Of a stretch of DNA of 11,231 bases, positions 7,043 through 11,231 are shown one piece after another; position 1 is the first letter of the stretch; each line of letters opens with the position of its first letter. The translations under genes and the position numbers were made by a program. Source of the stretch: Bauldia sp. (GTDB lineage Bacteria > Pseudomonadota > Alphaproteobacteria > Rhizobiales > Kaistiaceae); NCBI GenBank assembly GCA_020442095.1, contig JAGRKY010000150.1, positions 1-11,231 of the forward strand, written 5' to 3'. The notes under the pieces were generated by a model. That model had not been told where the DNA came from. It saw only the letters and a list, made by a program, of their open reading frames with translations, and made no database searches.

Positions 7043-7097
7043 AAGTGTGGAGTCGCGGTCCGCATGCGCGTTCGGGGTAAATAAAAAGGATCACGTC

Positions 7098-8423
7098 ATG
7101 CCATCCAGTTTCCGGTTCCGTCGGGCCGCCATCGCCTTATGCGCTGCGGCATCAGCTTATTCCTTTTCGGCACAGGCCGAGGAGAAAGGCCTCGGTTTCT
7201 CGATCGACAATGTCAGCGCGGGAACCGACATTCCGAAAGTCGAGGTCAGCCTCGGCATGCGTCCGGTCGCCAATGACCTGATCTTCGTTTCGGGTATCAA
7301 GCTCGGCTATTTCGACGATGTCGGCATCACGATCACGCCCGAGCCATATGGGCGGAAGGTGCTGTTCGACCAGGCGATCCCGCTGCTGATCAACAAGCAG
7401 ATCGACATGCAGGCGCTTTATCCGCCGGACGTGATCGCAGCGATGGATTCGGTGAAGAACATCCGCTTCATCGCGCTGACCGATCTCTTCCAGGGCTTCG
7501 CCATCCTCGCCCATCCCGATACCGGGGCGAAGACGGTCAACGACTTCATGGCCGAGGGCATGTCCTTCGAGGACGCCATGAAGGCGACCATGGCCCAGCT
7601 CAAGGGCAAGAAATTCGCCACGGCGCCGAATATCGACAACCGCATCTTCCTCGACACCGTGTTCAAGCTCGGCGGCATGGACATGACCGAGGATACCGAC
7701 CTCGTCATCACGCCTGACGCGAACGCCCAGCAGCTCGCTTCGAGCGGGGAGCTTCAGTACCAGTCGCCCGACGGTGCTCCGTTCACCGCCCAGCTTCGCG
7801 GCGCCGGCTGGCTTCCGCTGGTCACCCCGATCGACGTGCTGACCCACATGCCGGCGGGTCCGGGCTCGCCGACTGCAGCTCTGGTCGGTACGCCGGGCGT
7901 CGCCACCGATGCCGACTGGGCGAAGGAGAATCCGGAGACTGTGCTGCGCTTCCTCTCGGTGATGTTCCGCATCATCCGCGACGAGAAGGCTGACCCGGAG
8001 CACGTCCTCGGCTCGATGCTCGACTACGTCAACGCTTTCGCCGGCACGACCCTGGATATCGACGGGCTGAAGCTGACGATCGATGCGCTGAGCCCGCTGT
8101 CGGACTTCGCCTTCCAGGAGAACTACTGCGACAACACGGAGTCGGCGCTCTACTACCGCACCGCTTTCGACGCCGCGGCGAAGTTCAACATGGAAAAGGG
8201 CGTGCTGCCCGAGGCCGAGTATGACGCCGACGATCTGATCTGGGCCTGTGACGCCTATCACGACCTGGTCGCGCTGAAAGCTGCCTCCGACGAACTGATG
8301 GTGAAGATCGGCGGCATGGAGCTTTCCGACGACAAGCAGGCGCTCGTCGAGACAGCCAAGGCCCAGTACGACAACTTCAACTACCTCGATGCCTACCGGA
8401 TCCTCAGCGCAGCAGCCGAATGA
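7098..8423 (+). CDS. ABC transporter periplasmic substrate-binding protein, copy 1 (NMT1/SsuA-TauA-like)
   Basis: A 441-residue precursor with a Sec signal peptide: a basic n-region (RFRR), a hydrophobic core and an AQA cleavage site after residue 27. The mature protein has about 414 residues. Its layout (GYFDDVGITI, repeated hydrophobic strands, a link to a TauC/SsuC-type permease) suggests the NMT1/nitrate-sulfonate-taurine class, but that class usually has 300-330 residues, so there is extra C-terminal sequence. Its only two mature cysteines, Cys344 and Cys384, are kept in copy 2 and could form a periplasmic disulfide. The start is set at 7098 because AAAGGA ends 7 bases upstream and the signal peptide begins there; an in-frame GTG at 7047 would put 17 non-signal residues in front. 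It is the first gene of the importer operon, divergent from the GntR gene. The ligand cannot be told from sequence. Confidence 0.85.
   Translation: MPSSFRFRRAAIALCAAASAYSFSAQAEEKGLGFSIDNVSAGTDIPKVEVSLGMRPVANDLIFVSGIKLGYFDDVGITITPEPYGRKVLFDQAIPLLINKQIDMQALYPPDVIAAMDSVKNIRFIALTDLFQGFAILAHPDTGAKTVNDFMAEGMSFEDAMKATMAQLKGKKFATAPNIDNRIFLDTVFKLGGMDMTEDTDLVITPDANAQQLASSGELQYQSPDGAPFTAQLRGAGWLPLVTPIDVLTHMPAGPGSPTAALVGTPGVATDADWAKENPETVLRFLSVMFRIIRDEKADPEHVLGSMLDYVNAFAGTTLDIDGLKLTIDALSPLSDFAFQENYCDNTESALYYRTAFDAAAKFNMEKGVLPEAEYDADDLIWACDAYHDLVALKAASDELMVKIGGMELSDDKQALVETAKAQYDNFNYLDAYRILSAAAE
7179..8423 (+). repeat. Tandem duplication, unit 1 (mature binding-protein region)
   Basis: These 1245 bases align without any gap to 8516-9760 at a constant offset of 1337. 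Similarity covers the mature coding region and stops at the signal-peptide junction: the two signal peptides are unrelated in sequence. By hand count, nucleotide identity is about 86% over the first 327 bases and about 94% over the next 243. Confidence 0.9.
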
Positions 8424-8437
8424 CAGGAGGAAGACCT

Positions 8438-9760
8438 ATGTCCCTGAAGCTTGCCAGCCTAAAATATCCCTTAGCCGCTTTCCTGACGCTTTCCCTCCTC
8501 GGCGGTGCTTCCGCCGAGGACAAGGGCCTCGGTTTCTCGATCGACAACGTCAGCGCGGGAACCGACATTCCGAAGGTCGAGGTCAGCCTCGGCATGCGGC
8601 CTTTCGCCAACGACCTGATCTTCGTTGCCGGCATCAAGCTCGGCTATTATGACGACGTCGGCATCACCATCACGCCCGGGCCCTACGGCCGCAAGGTCAT
8701 GATCGACCAGGCGATCCCGCTGCTGGTCAACAAGCAGGTCGATCTGATGGCGCTCTATCCGCCGGATATCATTGCGGCGATGGACTCGGTCAAGAATGTC
8801 CGTTTCATCGGGTTGACCGACCTCTTCCAGGGCTTCGCGGTGCTCGCTCATCCAGACACCGGGGCGAAGACGGTCAACGACTTCATGGCCGAGGGCATGT
8901 CCTTCGAGGATGCCATGAAGGCGACCATGGCGCAGCTCAAGGGCAAGAAATTCGCCACCGCGCCGAACATCGACAACCGCATTTTCCTCGACACCGTGTT
9001 CAAGCTTGGCGGCATGGACATGACCGAGGATACCGACCTCGTCATCACGCCGGACGCGAATGCCCAGCAGCTCGCGTCCAGCGGCCAGGTGGAATTCCAG
9101 TCGCCGACAGGCGCGCCGTTCACCGCCCAGCTTCGCGGTGCCGGCTGGATTCCGCTGGTCACTCCGATCGACGTGCTGACCTACATGCCCGCCGGTCCCG
9201 GTTCGCCGACCGCCGCGCTGGTCGGCACGCCGGGCGTTGCCGCCGACGCCGACTGGGCGAAGGAAAACCCCGAGACGGTTCTGCGCTTCCTGTCGGTGAT
9301 GTTCCGCATCATCCGCGACGAGAAGGCGGATCCGGAGCATGTCCTCGGTGCGATGCTCGACTACGTCAACGCCTTCGCCGGGACCAGCCTCGACATCGAG
9401 GGCCTGAAGGTGACGATCGACTCGCTGAGCCCGCTGTCGGACTTCGCCTTCCAGGAGAACTACTGCGACAAGACGGATTCGGCGCTCTACTACCGCACCG
9501 CCTTCGATGCCGCAGCGAAGTTCAACATCGAGAAGGGTGTCCTGCCGGAAGTCGAATACGATGCCGACGACGTGATCTGGGCCTGCGATGCCTATCACGA
9601 TCTGGTCGCGCTCAAGGCGGCCTCCGACAAGCTGATGGAGAAGGTCGGCGGCATGGAGCTTTCCGACGACAAGCAGGCGCTCGTCGAGACGGCCAAGGCC
9701 CAGTACGACAACTTCAACTACCTCGACGCCTATCGCATCCTCAGCGTCGCGGCAGAATGA
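8438..9760 (+). CDS. ABC transporter periplasmic substrate-binding protein, copy 2 (paralogue of copy 1)
   Basis: A 440-residue precursor with a signal peptide of its own (two lysines, the hydrophobic run PLAAFLTLSLLGG, cleavage after ASA at residue 26) and a 414-residue mature part. This differs from copy 1 at about 37 positions, roughly 91% identity with no gaps (hand count). The ATG at 8438 is chosen because a perfect AGGAGG (8425-8430) lies 7 bases upstream; an in-frame ATG at 8420 overlapping the previous stop would add MTGGRP but lacks such a site. Changes include Glu82 to Gly and His250 to Tyr (copy 1 numbering) and four consecutive residues, ELQY to QVEF. The two cysteines are conserved. 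It probably serves the same permease with a related or broader ligand range. Its stop overlaps the permease start (ATGA, 9757-9760). Confidence 0.85.
   Translation: MSLKLASLKYPLAAFLTLSLLGGASAEDKGLGFSIDNVSAGTDIPKVEVSLGMRPFANDLIFVAGIKLGYYDDVGITITPGPYGRKVMIDQAIPLLVNKQVDLMALYPPDIIAAMDSVKNVRFIGLTDLFQGFAVLAHPDTGAKTVNDFMAEGMSFEDAMKATMAQLKGKKFATAPNIDNRIFLDTVFKLGGMDMTEDTDLVITPDANAQQLASSGQVEFQSPTGAPFTAQLRGAGWIPLVTPIDVLTYMPAGPGSPTAALVGTPGVAADADWAKENPETVLRFLSVMFRIIRDEKADPEHVLGAMLDYVNAFAGTSLDIEGLKVTIDSLSPLSDFAFQENYCDKTDSALYYRTAFDAAAKFNIEKGVLPEVEYDADDVIWACDAYHDLVALKAASDKLMEKVGGMELSDDKQALVETAKAQYDNFNYLDAYRILSVAAE
8516..9760 (+). repeat. Tandem duplication, unit 2 (mature binding-protein region)
   Basis: This is the partner of the unit at 7179-8423. 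The frame is intact in both copies and substitutions are mostly synonymous or conservative, so both are under selection. No flanking short repeats or transposase are seen, so the duplication appears old and vertically kept. Confidence 0.9.
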
Positions 9761-10608
9761 CGGACACGAGCCCAGGCGCCGCCAGCCCGCTGGCGGGCGG
9801 CGCCACCACGCAAAGGCGACCAGCGGCCTGGGGCCGCTGGCTCGCGCATTTCCTGGTCGCACCCAGCGGCGTTCTGCTGTTCCTCGCCGTCTGGACGGTG
9901 CTGGCCTTCGAACTGCCGCCGAGCCGGCTCGTGTCGCCCTATGCGGTAGCGGTCGACCTGTGGAACAACTTCCTCCGCTCGCCGCGGCTGGAAGTCTTCG
10001 GCCTCGGCCGGACCGGCTACGGCACGCTTCTCCTCTACACGACGCGCAACGTCCTGATCGGCCTCGTCGTCGGCAGCGCGGTGGGCATCGTCATCGGCAT
10101 CGCCAGCGCGCGGCTCCGGCCGCTGCGGCTCATCGTCGACCCGATCGTGCTCGTCCTCGGTACGGTGCCGGTTCTGGTCGCGGCTCCGCTCTTCCTGCTG
10201 TGGTTCGGCGTCGTGCCCTTCACCCAGGTGCTGCTGGTCGGCGGCTACAGCGCTGTGATGATGGTCATCTTCGCCCAGCGCGCGGCCGCCAATGTCGATC
10301 CGGTCTACGAGAAATCCGCGATGGCGCGCGGCGCCTCCTGGCGCGACCGGCTGTTCCTGGTGCTGATACCGGGTACGCTGCCGGAAATTCTCGGCGGCCT
10401 GCGGATCACGCTGGCCAGTGCCTGGGGGCTCGAGACCTTTGCCGAGATCCTCGGTGCGCCGAGCGGGATCGGGCAGGCGATCAAGACGCTCACCAACGTC
10501 AACAACGTCGCCGGCATGCTGGCATGCGTCAGCCTCGTCGCCTTGACGGCAATCATTATGGACATGCTGCTCGTCGCGCTCGCCCGGTGGGTGACGCGAT
10601 GGGCCTGA
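9757..10608 (+). CDS. ABC transporter permease (BPD inner-membrane component, SsuC/TauC-like)
   Basis: The protein has 283 residues and several hydrophobic spans, at about 32-51, 97-117, 127-150, 155-173, 208-228 and 252-278, as expected for a six-helix permease of the nitrate/sulfonate/taurine class. The cytoplasmic EAA-type loop, where the ATPase docks, is at about 185-206: EKSAMARGASWRDRL, then IPGTLPE. A proline/arginine-rich N-terminal tail of about 28 residues precedes the first helix. Its start overlaps the stop of binding protein 2 (ATGA), so the genes are co-translated; an ATP-binding gene follows 10 bp after its stop. It is the only permease visible, so it presumably acts as a homodimer fed by both binding proteins, unless another permease lies beyond the window. 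Confidence 0.92.
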   Translation: MTDTSPGAASPLAGGATTQRRPAAWGRWLAHFLVAPSGVLLFLAVWTVLAFELPPSRLVSPYAVAVDLWNNFLRSPRLEVFGLGRTGYGTLLLYTTRNVLIGLVVGSAVGIVIGIASARLRPLRLIVDPIVLVLGTVPVLVAAPLFLLWFGVVPFTQVLLVGGYSAVMMVIFAQRAAANVDPVYEKSAMARGASWRDRLFLVLIPGTLPEILGGLRITLASAWGLETFAEILGAPSGIGQAIKTLTNVNNVAGMLACVSLVALTAIIMDMLLVALARWVTRWA

Positions 10609-10618
10609 GGACAGGGCA

Positions 10619-11231
10619 ATGCTGATGGTCGAAACCAAATCCGCCGTCGCGATCAAGAAGCTTTCGGTCGTCTTCGAGCGCGACGACGGCACCCGGGTGG
10701 AGGCGCTTCGCGACGTCTCGCTGGACATCGGGGAAGGGGAGTTCGTCTGCGTGCTTGGCCGCTCCGGACACGGCAAGACGACGCTCCTTAACGTGGTCGC
10801 CGGCCTCATTCCCGCCTATGCGGGCGACGTCAGGGTGCTCGGCCGGCCGGTCAAGGCGCCCGGGGTCGATCGCGGCGTCATCTTCCAGAAGGACGCGGTC
10901 TTTCCGTGGATGCGGGTCGAGGACAATGTCGCCTTCGGGCTCAGGGTGTCCGGGATGGCCAAGGCGGAGCGGCTGCGCCTTGCCCGGGAGCATCTCGACA
11001 TGGTCGGCCTCAGCAATGTCCCGCGCGCCTGGCCGCGGGAGCTCTCCGGCGGGATGCGCGCCCGCGTCGCGGTCGCCGGCGTCTTCGCCAGCGATCCGCC
11101 GATCCTGCTCGCCGACGAGCCGTTCGGCGCGCTCGACTATGTCACCCGCCGCCAGCTCCAGGACGTTCTCCTCGGCCTTTGGGAGCGGACCCGGAAGACG
11201 GTGATATTCGTCACCCACGACGTCGACGAGG
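10619..11231 (+). CDS. ABC transporter ATP-binding protein (SsuB/TauB-like), 3' truncated by window
   Basis: The frame starting at the ATG at 10619 stays open to the last base, giving 204 residues of an expected 250-270. Motifs in order: Walker A GRSGHGKTT (47-55), Q-loop Gln90 (VIFQKDAVFPW), signature LSGGMRARV (142-150), Walker B PILLADEP (161-168), D-loop GALD (170-173) and H-loop His200 (VTHDVDE). All residues needed for ATP hydrolysis are present. The helix after the signature reads AVAGVFASD where relatives usually have a variant of AIARALA; this is unusual but not inactivating. Met3 (codon at 10625) is an equally plausible start, since the AGG-type site upstream suits either. The gene completes the importer: two binding proteins, one permease, one ATPase. 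Confidence 0.93.
   Translation, partial: MLMVETKSAVAIKKLSVVFERDDGTRVEALRDVSLDIGEGEFVCVLGRSGHGKTTLLNVVAGLIPAYAGDVRVLGRPVKAPGVDRGVIFQKDAVFPWMRVEDNVAFGLRVSGMAKAERLRLAREHLDMVGLSNVPRAWPRELSGGMRARVAVAGVFASDPPILLADEPFGALDYVTRRQLQDVLLGLWERTRKTVIFVTHDVDE

Noticed and set aside
7047..7097. Upstream in-frame GTG start for binding protein 1
   Set aside because: It would place 17 charged and polar residues before the signal peptide; the ATG at 7098 has AAAGGA at good spacing.
7098..7178. Lipoprotein signal in binding protein 1 because of Cys15 in its hydrophobic core
   Set aside because: The residues before Cys15 are I-A-L, with Leu at -1 where a lipobox needs Gly, Ala or Ser; a normal AQA cleavage site follows.
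8420..8437. ATG at 8420 overlapping the stop of binding protein 1, as start of copy 2
   Set aside because: A perfect AGGAGG lies downstream of it, 7 bases before the ATG at 8438, and the signal peptide starts there.
7179..9760. The direct repeat as a mobile or composite element
   Set aside because: The repeats are coding paralogues with about 10-14% nucleotide divergence, and there is no transposase, terminal inverted repeat or target-site duplication.
8471..9862. Minus-strand frame opposite binding protein 2, with a similar one at 7152-8261 opposite copy 1
   Set aside because: Their likeness to each other only reflects the duplication of the sense genes; they have no motifs of their own.

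Overview
The window is GC-rich DNA (roughly two thirds G+C by eye) with tightly packed genes, four-base ATGA start/stop overlaps, a GntR/FCD regulator and CaiB-type CoA chemistry. This suits an alphaproteobacterium with a large catabolic repertoire; the assignment is inferred from style and protein families, not from a marker gene. I see no rRNA, tRNA, CRISPR array, insertion sequence or phage gene.

Layout. (1) 1-3280, + strand: the 3' part of an amidase-signature hydrolase, a class V PLP aminotransferase and a 2-keto-4-pentenoate hydratase-like protein, each joined to the next by an ATGA overlap. (2) 3289-6053, - strand, convergent with the first block: in transcription order a CaiB/BaiF CoA-transferase, a crotonase-fold protein lacking both hydratase glutamates, and a classical SDR oxidoreductase. 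(3) 6170-6910, - strand: a GntR-family FCD regulator, upstream of the CoA operon and divergent from the transporter. (4) 7098-11231, + strand: an ABC importer operon with two tandem, about 91% identical periplasmic binding proteins, one permease, and an ATPase cut by the window end.

Regulation. The sequence gives a concrete hypothesis. An 18-bp perfect palindrome (6122-6139) covers a -10-like box upstream of the CoA-transferase operon. A close relative of it (6950-6965) sits between the -35 and -10 boxes of the regulator's own putative promoter, in the divergent region facing the transporter operon. The shared core is TATGNATNCATA. The FCD regulator probably binds both sites, so that it represses itself and the CoA operon, and possibly the importer, until a ligand is present.

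The genes look like one uptake-and-degradation locus: the importer brings in a small organic substrate, the amidase and aminotransferase could remove its nitrogen, the CoA-transferase activates an acid, and the crotonase-fold protein, SDR and hydratase process the carbon skeleton. The substrate cannot be read from the sequence. The most distinctive features are the doubled binding protein, the paired operators and the active-site-depleted crotonase.
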